Shown here: piece by piece, positions 33,575 through 44,780 of the stretch
How the letters are laid out: every line of letters begins with the position of its first letter
How positions within the stretch are numbered: the stretch's first letter is position 1
Origin: Silurus meridionalis
Lineage: Eukaryota > Chordata > Actinopteri > Siluriformes > Siluridae
Direction: 5' to 3'
DNA: 64,000 nt
NCBI RefSeq assembly: GCF_014805685.1
Contig: NC_060909.1
Coordinates: forward strand, 5,111,292-5,175,291
The notes under the pieces: generated by a model
Seen by the model: the letters and a program-made list of their open reading frames with translations, nothing else
What the model was told of the DNA's origin: nothing
Databases searched by the model: none
Translations under genes and position numbers: made by a program

Positions 33575-35683
33575 CTTTAATGCTATTTATTACAGCAAAA
33601 CGGCTTCCTATTAATGAATTTCCACCAACAAAACACATTGGTTCCAATCTTACATTATTTATATACTTGTTTTTAAGTTCTACTAATCTACTATGAAAAC
33701 ACAGTAATAGATATCATTCTGATAGTGATAAAGGTATTAGTGCTATTTTCCCCCAAAATGCTTCCAAAAATATCTCCACATGAGTCCAGTCCAAATCCAA
33801 CACAGAGACTTTTACAATTATTCATGCTCTAATAACAAAAGCGCATAGAAACGTGTGTAGCTTTCCGTCAGTCACAACGAGAAAGAGAAGAAGCGGATGA
33901 AACTGCTGCAACATGGCTCCAGACACAAAATGAGACTGATCACTCCATAATCATGATGAATGGAAGAGGGAAGGCCTGTCATCCCCTCATCCGCAGCTGA
34001 TGAATGGTATCATATACACTTATTTAGCCAAAGAAGGAGAACAATAGATCATTTGAAATACTATAATTGTTCATATGAGCATGCATAAAAATCTATAGGT
34101 GATTCTTTTTCTGGATTCCTAATTAATTTGAAGCAAATTCATTCGTGAACTTGGTGTGTTTATTCTTGTATTTCATTTTGTTAACACGTCTCGGATTTTT
34201 TTCATCCTTTCTAGAAGATTTGACTTGAGCTGCACGTTAATTGATTATACTGAAACCTGATGATCAGGATGAAATCGTAGAAGGTCATGTGCTCATATAC
34301 ATGTGTTCGGGTCAAAATCCTGTTCTGTTCAATTCAGCTTTATTTTGTAAGAAGCAAACGAAAACAAAAGCGAATGGGGGGAAAAAGCATAATTGTGACG
34401 GACGATAGCGATGGGGACTACGTGTGATATTTGCTTATTAGTCATTGACCCGCTCACTGCAACATCACAAGGGTCATTAGGTGCCGTGGCGCCGTAGTTT
34501 GTCATCCACTGAAGACCAAACCTAATTTTTCGACCGATAGAGTTCAATTGTCCTTGAAACCTGTGCTGTATTTATTGGTTTTGATACACAAGACATCTAA
34601 GTTATGGCCAAGCACCAAAGCGAACAGAGCAAATCCGAAGATATTACGGATTTCCGATGTCAGAAGTAATCTTTGTTAAATTGAAGGCAAAACATATCGA
34701 AAATACGAACGACATGCCGAGTTAAGATAAGAAATAAAAGCATGCTTGAGACGTCTGTTCAATTTGGAAACTATTTATTAATCCACTATTCCGGGATAAT
34801 TGTGCTGTCCATCTTTTAATAATGACAAGTTGGAATAAGTGTAATGTCCTTGACCTCCTGTTCAAGGAGCCCATACTTAAACATACTTTGTACTATATTC
34901 CCATTTTAATAGATCAACTGCACAGGCTGAAGGAACATGATGAGAAGTGCAATTACCTGTATAATTCAATCAACTGGCTCTCGTTTTATAGCGGAAAATA
35001 TTTAAGATTGTCTTGATTGAAGAAGCCACGCGGAGGCGGTTTCGGATTCGTTTGTCATGCATTCAAATGAGTTTTATTACTGTGCATTAAAGAGTACAGT
35101 TAATGCTAAGGTCAAGGTGCTCAGCTCCGTATTACTGCACTGTTTGAGCATGGGCTGATATGCGACCGTCCAAATCTCAGTCGACACCTTTTAACTGCTC
35201 ATATCATGCAAAACCTTTATAAGCTGATAAATAATGGGTCACTGGTGTCCAACGCTGAGGGTAGACCAGGACAAAAGAAGAATGAAAGATATGATAAAGT
35301 AAAAATATAAATACGAATGAAATCATGGCTAATCCTTTAACCTGTCTTTTTTTTTTTTCACTTGCACTTGACTTTCTTCCATTTTTTTTTTTTCCCCGCT
35401 GTTGTTTCTATTTCTGCTTAGCGCTTGTTGAACACCTTTATACCCCTTTTTCATAAATGAATCATGACGCGAAGTTACGACGATCAGCCCCAAGCGTTTG
35501 GGTGAAAACTAAGTAATTCACCCGGCTAACATATGCGGGAATCCAAACGTCCATAAAAACACAGAGCTAATCCATTACCTATAATACATTCATGGGCATT
35601 TTTATATAGTCTGACTGCAACAAGGAGGATATAAAGAAAGTGATATTGTCATTCAGAACATACACTCCACTCCACTCCCCCCT

Positions 35684-35684
<1 letters not shown>
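33573..35684. other. Long single-copy block, possible conserved non-coding elements
   Basis: The first 300 bases are AT-rich. From 33830 on it is largely free of repeats apart from T-runs at 35348-35359 and 35382-35393. The most even parts are 34370-34660, 34740-35270 and 35440-35650, with cores such as CCATTACCTATAATACATTC, GTAATTCACC and GTTTTATTACTG. No frame resembles a known protein. Confidence 0.33.

Positions 35685-35725
<41 letters not shown>
35685..35725. repeat. (CA)n microsatellite
   Basis: About 20 CA units. Confidence 0.97.
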
Positions 35726-35728
<3 letters not shown>

Positions 35729-36247
35729 CCCCCTTCACACAATACATATTACTGCTTCATTCTTTACAAGCATGGCCACTGGCGACATTCACACCTTGCT
35801 GAGATATTTGTAGCATAAGCCATAACATCAGTAAATTCAGATATAATGGGACTTTTATGAAATCGCTCAGATTCATAAAATCTTTGCAAGTGAAGATGAA
35901 GCGGTGCCTTGCAGCATAAAAAAAGAGAAGGCAGTCTTGTAATACTTAGAATGTCTACTATGTTAGACATAATTTTATTGAAAAAATGGGGCTAATTGAT
36001 ACTTTGGACACAGGCTACTAATATGAATAGGATGACATCAATGAATAAAAGAGATCAATTATTAATCAATCTGGAGCATAATTTAAGCAAAAAAGTACCC
36101 GATTCATTAACTTTACTTACATCTATTAACAAGATAAATTAGATAAGGTGTTGTAAGTAAATCTTAATACAGGTGCTTCCATTTCTTGTTTGAATAATAA
36201 ATATTTAGCTTTCTGCAATCAGGAGTATCATTATCATTGAAATAAAT

Positions 36248-36249
<2 letters not shown>
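35726..36249. other. Single-copy sequence
   Basis: 35760-35960 is balanced and repeat-free; the rest is AT-rich. No gene was recognised. Confidence 0.4.

Positions 36250-36283
<34 letters not shown>
36250..36283. repeat. (AAT)n microsatellite
   Basis: About 11 AAT units. Confidence 0.95.
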
Positions 36284-36309
36284 TAATTAAAATACTATAT
36301 ATATAATTC

Positions 36310-36742
36310 ACATTTATTTCCCAGCTGCTGTTAGATTCCCCTTTATTTTTCTGGAAAGATGTTCCATTAGATTTTGGAGTATGCTTATTGAGCGTTGTGC
36401 TCATTCAACGACAAGGCCGTCAGTAAAGACAGGTACTGTAGGTGAGGTAAGAAGGCCTGGGGTGCAGTCAGTGCTCCAATTCATCCCAAAGGGTTTGTGT
36501 AGGATTGAGGTCAGCGCTCTGTAGCAGGAGATCTTCCTTCTAAACCCATGTAACCAGGTCTTCATGGAGCTGGCTTTGTGCACAAGGGCATCTTCATGCT
36601 GTAACAGGTTTGCTACTATTTGCATTTCTGGTAGATGCTTAACTGCTGTGTACCTGCACTATGCAATGGCAATAAAGAGGTTATTCATCCATCCATCCAT
36701 CCATCCATCCATCCATCCATCCATCCATCCATCCATCCATCC

Positions 36743-36816
<74 letters not shown>

Positions 36817-36855
36817 GTGTATACTTTTGTCCAATACTTTTGTCTATATATCTTA
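36310..36855 (-). mobile_element. Tc1/mariner-type element (family A), invaded by microsatellites
   Basis: On the minus strand, 36401-36625 encodes a 74-codon transposase remnant that reads LLQHEDALVHKASSMKTW. This corresponds to the family's LFQHDNAPVHKA region, except that the second catalytic aspartate is replaced by E in HED. The plus strand shows the inverted 3' coding end (GTTCCATTAGATTTTGGAGT, CCTGGGGTGCAGTC). After the microsatellite at 36686-36817 the element's terminus continues as ATACTTTTGTCCAATACTTTTG followed by TCTATATATC. The transposase is dead. Confidence 0.78.
36686..36817. repeat. (CATC)n(CTAT)n compound microsatellite inside the transposon
   Basis: About 14 ATCC units pass into about 18 ATCT units. 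It lies between the transposase remnant and the transposon terminus. Confidence 0.97.
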
Positions 36856-37440
36856 TATATAAAAGAAATAGCTGAAAAAAAAGCTGAAGCATTTCTGTTT
36901 TTAATTGTCTGTTCTTTAAGGACTACTTGATATGGGTTTAATTACAAAATGACTCAGAGCCCATAAAGGTCTCAGCCGCTTCCGCAGGCTCTAATGAGCT
37001 TTTTGTATTCCTGTTATATGATCCGATCCACGTGTCATATATATGTATTTCTAATGATTATAAACTGCATTATGACAATAAGAAGAAAAGCCGATGTGAC
37101 ATGCAGCAGTTTGTGGTGCAGATCAGAGTAATTGCCGGTGTGACATGTGACGAGGGGCCGCGTTGACTGTAAGGTCATTAAGTTATAGTTACGCCATAAT
37201 GAGCGAAGTGCTGGAGAGAGAAGAGGAGTGTTGTTTGCTGAGCCATGAAAGGTGGAGAGATGGTACAACTTGACCCACTCTTCTGAGCAAAAGAGAAATC
37301 TTCCTTAGGGGAAAAAAAAGAAAGAAATACAAGGAGGGAGTTGGTGGGGGTCGGTGATGGGTTGTGTGACACGGGGGAGCTGTTGGGGTGGTGCCACTGG
37401 ATGTGACACTTTTAAGAAGTCTCAACATGTAAATCAAAAA
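36856..37440. other. Single-copy sequence, possible conserved non-coding element
   Basis: 37080-37210 is balanced, with a TGTGACATG repeat (37096, 37139) and TAAGGTCATTAAG. 37190-37440 is purine-rich on the plus strand. No gene was recognised. Confidence 0.3.
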
Positions 37441-37740
37441 TAGTTTGGCCTTAATGGATGTGTTTTAGCAGATGTATCCAAGGCAGCGGCAGCCATGTCA
37501 TCCAGGATGATGTTTACAATAATGGGGAGAGGCAGTCCAATTTCAGAGAACATGGAGGCACAAGGAGCCACCTCTCTCACCAGCCTTGCACCAGATTTAA
37601 AAAGAGATGAGCTAGAAAACAACACTAACTCCATGTACGAGGACCCGGGTAGAAGGCGAGTGCCTCAGATGCGCATCAGACACAATTTCACCTTGGCAGG
37701 GCGCTTGTCAAAATCAACAAATATCACACGGGGTCTTTTT
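37441..37740. other. Stretch open on both strands with splice-like borders; identity unknown
   Basis: On the plus strand, a frame open from 37444 to 37887 begins after TGTGTTTTAG|CA and contains SKAAAAMSSRMMFTIMGRG and DELENNTNSMYEDPG, ending near a possible donor GG|GTAGAA at about 37649. On the minus strand, a frame (37434-37634) follows TTGTTTTCTAG|C and contains KSGARLVREVAPC and LPLPIIVNIILDDMAAAAL. Only one, or neither, can be real. I recognise no family and no adjoining exon. It may be an isolated exon of a gene spanning the window, or a chance frame in a conserved block. Confidence 0.13.
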
Positions 37741-37789
37741 CCTGCTCTTGTTTTGTATAACTGTATTTGTTCCCTTGGGGTGTCAGTCT

Positions 37790-37834
37790 CACACACACAC
37801 ACACACACATACACACGCATACACACACACAAAC
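37790..37834. repeat. (CA)n microsatellite, interrupted
   Basis: CA units with TA and GCA interruptions. Confidence 0.93.
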
Positions 37835-38369
37835 AAAAACACATACCCTCATATTCAGGGCCTAAACTGACTTCTCCCAGTCTCTGACAGAGCTGAGATA
37901 GAGTGAGTACACACCTCCACAGACACACTCATACACAATAAGGACCTGAGGGAACACTTTATGGACTCGGATATATTTCCTGAATGACAGAAGTTTCAGT
38001 CTTGGTTTTATTTTCTGCGTTTTTATTTGTTTGTCCTTGCAACTCACCATCATTTAAAATGTTGGCCTGCCTGATTAATGCCTGGTGACAACATCTACAC
38101 CAGACCGCTTTGTCTGCGTTCGGTCTCATTCCATCGTTCTTCCTCTGTTATTTGACTTTTTGGTCCAATGTGTCTATTTAATTTCAATCCTGGACATTTT
38201 GTTTGTGACCATGAGATTCACCATGAGGGAAAAAAAGCACAACTCTCAGCAACAGTTTCAGCCTAATGCTCTTTATTTATCTGTGATTTCTTTGTTTTTT
38301 TCATTCAGAAGATATTTGTAAAAATATTTCTAATATAAACTATAATCAATAGCTTGAGCTTAATTGTTT

Positions 38370-38370
<1 letters not shown>
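37835..38370. other. Single-copy non-coding sequence
   Basis: No gene or repeat family recognised. Confidence 0.42.
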
Positions 38371-38424
<54 letters not shown>

Positions 38425-38433
38425 GTTCATGTT

Positions 38434-38493
<60 letters not shown>

Positions 38494-38533
38494 ACCTCCT
38501 CTCTTCCTTACTGTTTTTATGTATTTGTTTGTT

Positions 38534-38603
<70 letters not shown>

Positions 38604-38667
38604 GTTCATGTTTGTTTGTTTCTTTGTTTCTTTGTTTCTTTGTTTCTTTGTTTCTTTCTTTCTTTCT
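38371..38667. repeat. Duplicated compound microsatellite (CTAT)n-CTGTTCATGTTT-(CTTT)n
   Basis: Module 1 has (CTAT)n at 38371-38423, CTGTTCATGTTT, then (CTTT)n to about 38494. Module 2 has (CTAT)n at 38535-38602, CTGTTCATGTTT, then (GTTT/CTTT)n to 38667. A 40-bp unique spacer lies between them. Long Ser-Ile-Tyr-Leu frames over it are artefacts. Confidence 0.95.
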
Positions 38668-39450
38668 AAATTTCAGATGATCTGCTTTAAATTAAATTAC
38701 TGACAAAACAGCTGAATCATTCCATCATATCATTCTGCATTGTTTCTCCTTATGAAGAGTTATTAGGCATCACAAGACCTTTCCTCTTAAACTCCCTCTT
38801 TTAATGTAGAATTGCAGATCAGGGACTGAATTCAGGGTTGAGAGTTTGGCTGCAGGTGGCAAGGGCATAACAAGAGCTTCTGCACCTCTGCGTCTCACAT
38901 TAAACGATCTTACAATAAACTGCAATACAGCTGAGAACAGAGCACATTTACAGAGTGGTGCGATCCTCCTCACCTTCCTGACCCTGTGACCTTCTGGCCT
39001 TTTTAGTCATTTAAATGCATTCTGTTCTGTTCACCATCAGTGTAAACGTGAGATGCATAAGTCTAACGTTCAACACTGTGCACTGTTCTTCATTTCTCAA
39101 TTAGTCATTTAAAGGAGAGGCATAAATTGTGATGATTTTTCCTTTTGTATCTAAAACTTTAAAGCTGCCACAGTATGTAAATTGAAAGTTTAAAATCAAC
39201 TCATATTGAATCCTAGATCACAGAAGCAGACTTTAGATTCTTACACTTTTAATAGCTCGGTCCTTAGCATAGGTTCCCATCCGCATTAAGGTTGTACATG
39301 TTTTCCCTGTCTCAAGGTTCTCCAGTTTCTTTTCATCAACCATAATCATGCTGGTAGGTGTACAGTAAAATATTCATAAGTACTGTTTGTTGCACAGGGT
39401 CCCAAGTGTTACCAGGATATTCCTATATATGTATATTCTGTATATATATT
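38668..39450. other. Single-copy sequence; 39245-39375 may be a worn dispersed repeat
   Basis: 39245-39375 loosely resembles the family seen at 12035 and 41345 (ACATGTTTTCCCTGTCTC, TTCTCCAGTTTCTTTTC, ATCATGCTGGTAGG). The rest is unremarkable. Confidence 0.3.
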
Positions 39451-39588
39451 ATACTGTATATGACAAAGTAAAATAATAATAATAATAATATTAAATAAAA
39501 AGAATATATACAGTATATACATAAATACATTCTTTTTATTTTTTATTTTTATTATTATTATTTAATTTTATTTAGTCATATACAGTAT
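39451..39588. repeat. AT-rich foldback with matching ends
   Basis: The first 14 bases, ATACTGTATATGAC, are the exact reverse complement of the last 14 (39575-39588). Inner arms also pair (ATAAAAAGAA at 39495-39504, TTCTTTTTAT at 39530-39539), and AAT/ATT runs face each other. It looks like a small foldback element or MITE. There is no coding content. Confidence 0.75.
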
Positions 39589-41340
39589 GAATCAGAAATT
39601 TATATTTGGTACCTGGACTTAAAGTTATGTCATTTCAGTTTTTGCAGTAGTGAATGAAAAAGTTAAATTTGGAACCTGTAATGTTCTTTCTTATAATATA
39701 TGAGGCTTTTTGATTTTAATATAGGTTTTAAAAGTAAAGTTGACAGTTATCATGCTATAAAATCTAAAGTGGCAGGCTGGATCAATGAAAAATCCATTGT
39801 CAAGCTGTAATTACAACAAAAAGGTTATCCTGGGCTCCATGTGTCCTACACATCCTCAGGCTCTGCTCACCTTTCTGTTCCCCCAATTCCACCCATGCTA
39901 AGCAATGAGCATCAAATGGACAAAATGGCAGGCAAGCGTTATAGCACCTGAGAATTTCATCAGGAACAAGTCTTCGCTTTATCTGCCTGGTTTTCAGTGC
40001 AGGATGATCTAACCATGTGATCTGCGTCTGAGCTGCTCCGCAAGCGAGGAGTTGTTCATTTCATAAAAAGCCCCAGTAAATTGTGCTGACCGGAGGAATC
40101 TGAAAAGGTTAATTGGACCATTATGTGCCTGTAGACTTTGAGGGATTTATGGAAGGGCTGGCTACATCTCAGCTCATCTCTCTCTCACTGGTGTGAAAAA
40201 TAATACTGCCTCTGTCTACCAGGCTTAAGCTCTTTGATTTGACCTTCTGTTTATCTGTTTTCTAGAAGAAAGTCAAAGTTTTGGGTCGAACAGTAAATGA
40301 TGATCTGCGTCTAAGTGTTTTATGCCTGTTGATCTTGTCTCTCTGATCTAATAAACTCGAAAGAGTAATGACTCAATACACAACGTATAAATATACAAAC
40401 ACGGTTTCACATATGCAACATTTATTTCATGATTCAATTAAAGTGGCATGTTCCAAAGCGAAACTAGTGTACTTTTACTTCAAAACATCATTCTTTTGAA
40501 AATTGGATTAAATCCAGTCACATTACCAGATTTTGTTTAGCTTTCTCATGAAATCAGGTTGGAATGAAATAAAAAAAGGGTTCAGTTGCCAAGCTGCGTT
40601 CAGACTTGCAAGAGAACAAGCTGCTTATGCTTTGTGGGTGTTCATGGCAATTGCTACCACCAACGATTGCCACTTGTGGGAGTGCATTTTCCCCCATTTC
40701 CTTCCCACTTGGGCCTTGCCAATTCCCACTAAACTACTAGCACTCTCTTATCGCATTAAAGATACCAAACAGGGAGGGTGAAGGCTAATACATGTTTCCT
40801 CTGGGACGCATAAAGCCAATTATCGCATCTTTCCAACTGGCTCATAGTATGCTACAAGGCAGTGTAGTACATGTGGATGAAATGGCATCTGTCCTCGAGC
40901 TCTCACTCTGATGCTATACTTCCTCCTCACAAATCACAGCTAATTTTGCTCTCTAGATTTGCTAGCATTCAATAATTAATCCAAGGAGTAAATTGTGAGC
41001 ATTTTTCTCTTATTAATTTTCACAAATTGTGCAAAGTTCACATAGTACATTGCATTATGCTGAAATATTTTTGACATGTTTTTATCTAAACTTTGATCAA
41101 ATCAAATCTTATTAATGTTAATATCTGTTATTTGTGCTAATTTGTGGTCTTTTTGTACCTGGCAACACCACAGACTCCAAAGTAATTCCATATATAATAT
41201 TCAACCAGAAATGTTGTAATTTGAATAAAAGTTGATAGATTTTGCTTTAGAACAGTCATAATCATATAATTGTATCACTCGTCAGGCATGGAACAAGTAA
41301 CTGCTCCTGAAATTTGCAACTTAAACTAAATAATGACCTA
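39589..41340. other. Long single-copy block, possible conserved non-coding elements
   Basis: 39800-40270 and 40520-40990 are balanced and repeat-free, with AGGTTAATTGGACCATTATG at 40107-40126 and TTCAATAATTAATCC near 40968. 40990-41340 is AT-rich. Frame 40533-40781 (82 codons) shows no domain. No exon was recognised. Confidence 0.33.
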
Positions 41341-41344
41341 ACCA

Positions 41345-41640
41345 TTACAAGCAGACAGTGGTGTACTGGGCGGCTTCATATCTCTAGGGTCCCAAGATGG
41401 ATCCTGACCTCAGGTTACTTTTTGTTCTCCCATTGTGTGTATGCAGGTTTCCTTAAGGTTCTCTGGTTTCCTCTCAACCTACCAAAACATGCTAGTAGAT
41501 GGATTGGTTTCTATACTGTGCCCTGTGATGGACTGGTATCCAAACCTGCATGCATTCCCATCTGACACAGCATTCCAGTGGTCAGGATTGACCATTGTTA
41601 TGACCAGGATGATGTGGTTGCTGTAGAATAATGAATATAT
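41345..41640 (+). repeat. Degraded copy of a fish dispersed repeat ('TTTGCATGTTCTCC' family)
   Basis: The landmarks come in the expected order: GTGGTGTACTGGGCGGC, GTATGCAGGTTTCCTTAAGG, CTCTGGTTTCCTCTCAACC, AAAACATGCTAGTAG, GTGCCCTGTGATGGACTGG. The sequence CCCTGTGATGGACTGGTATC, equivalent to the family's 'ccctgcgatggattggcacc', is the most telling part. Confidence 0.6.
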
Positions 41641-41710
41641 GAATCAACTTCTTACATGGTTGTATATTAAACACACAGTGTTTATTGTAGTTAGACTCAA
41701 AAACTTGGTT

Positions 41711-41765
41711 GAATTAATTTCAATTCAATTTTATTCCTAAAGCAGCTTAACAGAAAATAGTGACT
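41711..41765 (+). repeat. Fragment of the dispersed repeat seen at 12582-12914
   Basis: TTTCAATTCAATTTTATTCC followed by AAAGCAGCTTAACAGAA: the family's first two landmarks with the segment between them deleted. Confidence 0.5.
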
Positions 41766-42450
41766 AGTCGAAGGATGGTATCAGTAGAGAGAGCAAGAAA
41801 TAACTCATGCTTTAAGACTACTCCTAAAAATTTATTGAAGCTTGAAAGTTCAATGCATCATACCTCATTTGCAAATAATGAAGAAAGTCTTAATTCAAAG
41901 GTGACTGTTGACCCTGCCATACAGTTCTAGGATAAATAACGCATGTGTCTGAGTCGCATCCTAGTGTGAGCGCAGTATTACATTCAAAACTTGTCATACC
42001 GATCGTCTCGCTTGAACTGCTACGAATCCACGAGCCTGAAACCATGTTGGAAATGAATTAGGAATCGTCAATTTCTTCTTATCATTTAAATAATGAAGTT
42101 CTCTATCTACATTGGAGGAGTGGCGTGTCACACGAAGACACTTTATTGGCGAGGAAATGTAGCAGCGTGTCCTTCACCTGACCCTGTTCATCAGTCGATC
42201 TTATCGCTTGTGTTAAATGGTCGTCTTATCATCCACTCCGTGATCGCTCTCTAATCCTGAGATCATGATTGGCCTAATCTGTCAGCCAACCTGATCTTCC
42301 CTCCTCCAAATGACCGAACAGATAAGTGAATAAATGCATTAGTGAGGAGCAAAGCGAATAGGCGGCCTGGTGAGAGTGGACTGAGGAGTGCAAACTCTTT
42401 GTTGGAGCCATATAAAACTGGAACTCTGGAAATGTGTGTTCATTTTAATA
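41766..42450. other. Single-copy block, possible conserved non-coding element
   Basis: 41925-42400 is balanced and repeat-free, including TTTAAATAATGAAG and TGATTGGCCTAATC. No gene was recognised. Confidence 0.3.
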
Positions 42451-42459
42451 GCACACACA

Positions 42460-42462
<3 letters not shown>

Positions 42463-42535
<73 letters not shown>
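42463..42535. repeat. (TA)n microsatellite
   Basis: About 36 TA units, preceded by a short CA run. Confidence 0.97.
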
Positions 42536-42538
<3 letters not shown>

Positions 42539-42544
42539 ATACTG

Positions 42545-42956
42545 TATATGTCCTCAAAGTTAATGTGTTAGAAACAGGAAAAATGGGCAAGCGTAATGAT
42601 TTGAATGAGGGGCAAAGGCCAAATTGTGACGTCTAGACGACTGGGTCAGAGGATCTCCAAAATTGCAGCTCCTGTAAGATGTTCCTGTTCTGAAGTGGTC
42701 AGTATCAAACGTGGTCCAAAGAAGGAACAGTGGTGAACTGGAGACAGGGTCATGGGTAGCCGAGGCGCATTACAGCACATGGGGAGAGAAAGCTGGTCCA
42801 TGTGGTCCAATCCAACAGACGAACTCCGAACTCCTGTAGGTCAAATTGCTGAAGAAGTTGATGCTGTCGATGCTCGACGGGACACAACTGTTTTGGCAAC
42901 GAAAGTGGACCAGCACAGTATTAGGCAGGTGTTCATTATGTCATGTATTCCAAACA
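42545..42956 (+). mobile_element. Tc1/mariner-type element (family B), N-terminal transposase fragment
   Basis: The copy runs from ATGTCCTCAAAGTTAATGTG through GAAAAATGGGCAAGCGTAATG (start of the transposase) and CTGGGTCAGAGGATCTCC. It continues to GTCCAATCCAACAGACGAAC and TTGCTGAAGAAGTTGATGC, and then to the inverted end TTCATTATGTCATG. It covers the helix-turn-helix DNA-binding region only, with the catalytic domain deleted. The frame at 42752-42973 carries WSNPTDE and QIAEEVDAV. TA tracts adjoin both sides. Confidence 0.78.
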
Positions 42957-43030
42957 TATATATATATATATAGTATACAGTATATGTATATATAGTTATA
43001 TATATATATATATACATATACTGTATACTA
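42957..43030. repeat. TA tract with a perfect 22-bp inverted repeat
   Basis: 42971-42992 (tagtatacagtatatgtata…) and 43009-43030 are exact reverse complements separated by 16 bases of TA. The full tract begins at 42957, where the transposon ends. Confidence 0.93.
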
Positions 43031-43081
43031 TACAATGTACAGTGTGTGTAAAACATATCCACCCACTTACTAAGCCATATT

Positions 43082-43085
<4 letters not shown>

Positions 43086-43121
<36 letters not shown>

Positions 43122-43125
43122 TCAC
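43086..43125. repeat. (TC)n(AC)n short microsatellite
   Basis: About 15 TC units and a few AC units. Confidence 0.95.
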
Positions 43126-43915
43126 ACAAGCATGTATGTATGTTCATAGCCGTGAGTGGCCTCTGATTACCAACCAGTCATTTGTTATGCTCGCTGGCAA
43201 ATCAGCAGCAATTCTTATGACAAATAAGAGGGGAAAAAATTAACAGCTGTCAGAGTGTGATGTGTTAATTTCCTGACAGTCTCAGCACTGAAACCAATTA
43301 CTGATTTAAGGGCAGGGGGAGAGCAGCCCTTGGCTACAGCTAATTAGGCTCCTTCAAGACTAAAGGGACAGAAGCAAAACAAGAGGAGGATGGGAGAAGC
43401 AGGCAGGTAGTCACAAGCACTCCAAAGCTGAAGACAAGTCAACCCCAACCTGTCTGTCTCTTTCTCTCTATCCCTCTTCCTGTTTTCTCTCTCTTTCGAA
43501 TTCATCCGTCAATTTTGAAACTGACTTCTTAACTTTTTGTACTGGGGACCCTGCCTGATTGCATGCAAAATTTCTAACAATTCTAATAAGTGACAGGATC
43601 TTTGACGAATTCCCAATAAATACAGTTCTAAGAAGCAGCTAAGTGCTAATTTTGCCTGTCAGTGTACCCTTAAGGAAAAAAAATCCCCATGAACAACTTA
43701 TTTTTTTTGGTATGTCCCTGCTTTAATAGCATGTCACTCAATTACAGGCTTCCTGAAACTTATGCTTTATCTCTACCTAAAGAGAGCGCTTTAGTCAGGC
43801 TCTTCATTTATACACTCTACTCAAACAGATCAACTCCCAAATCTTCACCTGTGGTGCTAATAATGCTATCAACACCATAACACGTGCCCTTTAATAGATC
43901 GCTAACTAGCTGTAC
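43126..43915. other. Single-copy block, possible conserved non-coding element
   Basis: 43150-43440 is balanced, with AACAGCTGTCAG (E-box/TGACAG overlap) near 43243, TTAATTTCCTGACAG and ACCAATTACTGATTTAAGG. 43680-43900 holds a 63-codon frame without a domain. No gene was recognised. Confidence 0.33.
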
Positions 43916-43916
43916 C

Positions 43917-44275
43917 CCTGTACACAAAGCAGGTCCAATGAAACTATGGTTTACATTGGTTGGAATGGAAAATCTTGAGTGGCACGCTGTAGAGCTCTGA
44001 CCTCAACCCTATTGAACACCTTTGGGATGAATCAGAATGCTGACTGCACCACAGGCCTCCTCAGTTCACCTACATTACCTGACTTACTACCTTATCTTGT
44101 GGCTGAATGAGCACAAATCTCCACAACCACACTCCAAAATCTAGTGGAACATCTTTTCCAGAATAGTGGAGGTTATTATAAGAGCAAATATGGACTTGAA
44201 TGTAAAAAAAGCACATATGAATCAGTCAGGTGTACACAAACGTTTGTTCATTTTGTATGTGGCATAGTAGCACTG
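43917..44275 (+). mobile_element. Tc1/mariner-type element (family A), 3' half
   Basis: Transposase coding remains read CAGGTCCAATGAAACTATGG, CTTGAGTGGCACGCTGTAG, CCTATTGAACACCTTTGGGA (family motif for the third catalytic acidic residue, IEHLWDE) and CTCCAAAATCTAGTGG. The copy ends with the terminus CAGGTGTACACAAACGTTTG. The 5' half is absent and frameshifts are present. Confidence 0.78.
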
Positions 44276-44780
44276 CTTTCTAGAACTTTTAGTCCAATGC
44301 TTGCTGTCGCTACTCATTCTATATAGGATTTATCATTAATATAACCATAAATGTCCTTGGAAAATGGTGACTTATCTGAGAAACATATCCCTTATCTCCT
44401 AGTCCACACTGTATAGCACATGCCATGTCCTCTGGTAATGTCAGAATGACAAAATCATTTTCTGACAGGAAAAATACTATACAAAACACAAAAAACAACA
44501 GAATCATTAACAGATTTGTTTTATGGTTTCACGGAGTTTTACATAATTTCTGAACAAATCACAATTCTTTCGTTTTAAGGTGTTTCAGCCTGAAATTTGT
44601 ATTATGATTTTATTTTCATGACAACACAAAGGTTTATCCTTGTTTGTTAGTTTGTATTGAATCATATACCATTACATACAATGTATATTGCCATTCATTT
44701 TCTTTATACTACATCTCATTAAGCAGATCATTTTTTATCATGTGATGCTTCAGAAACATCTTCCAACATCAATTAATTGG
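44276..44780. other. AT-rich single-copy sequence
   Basis: Nothing recognised. Confidence 0.45.
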
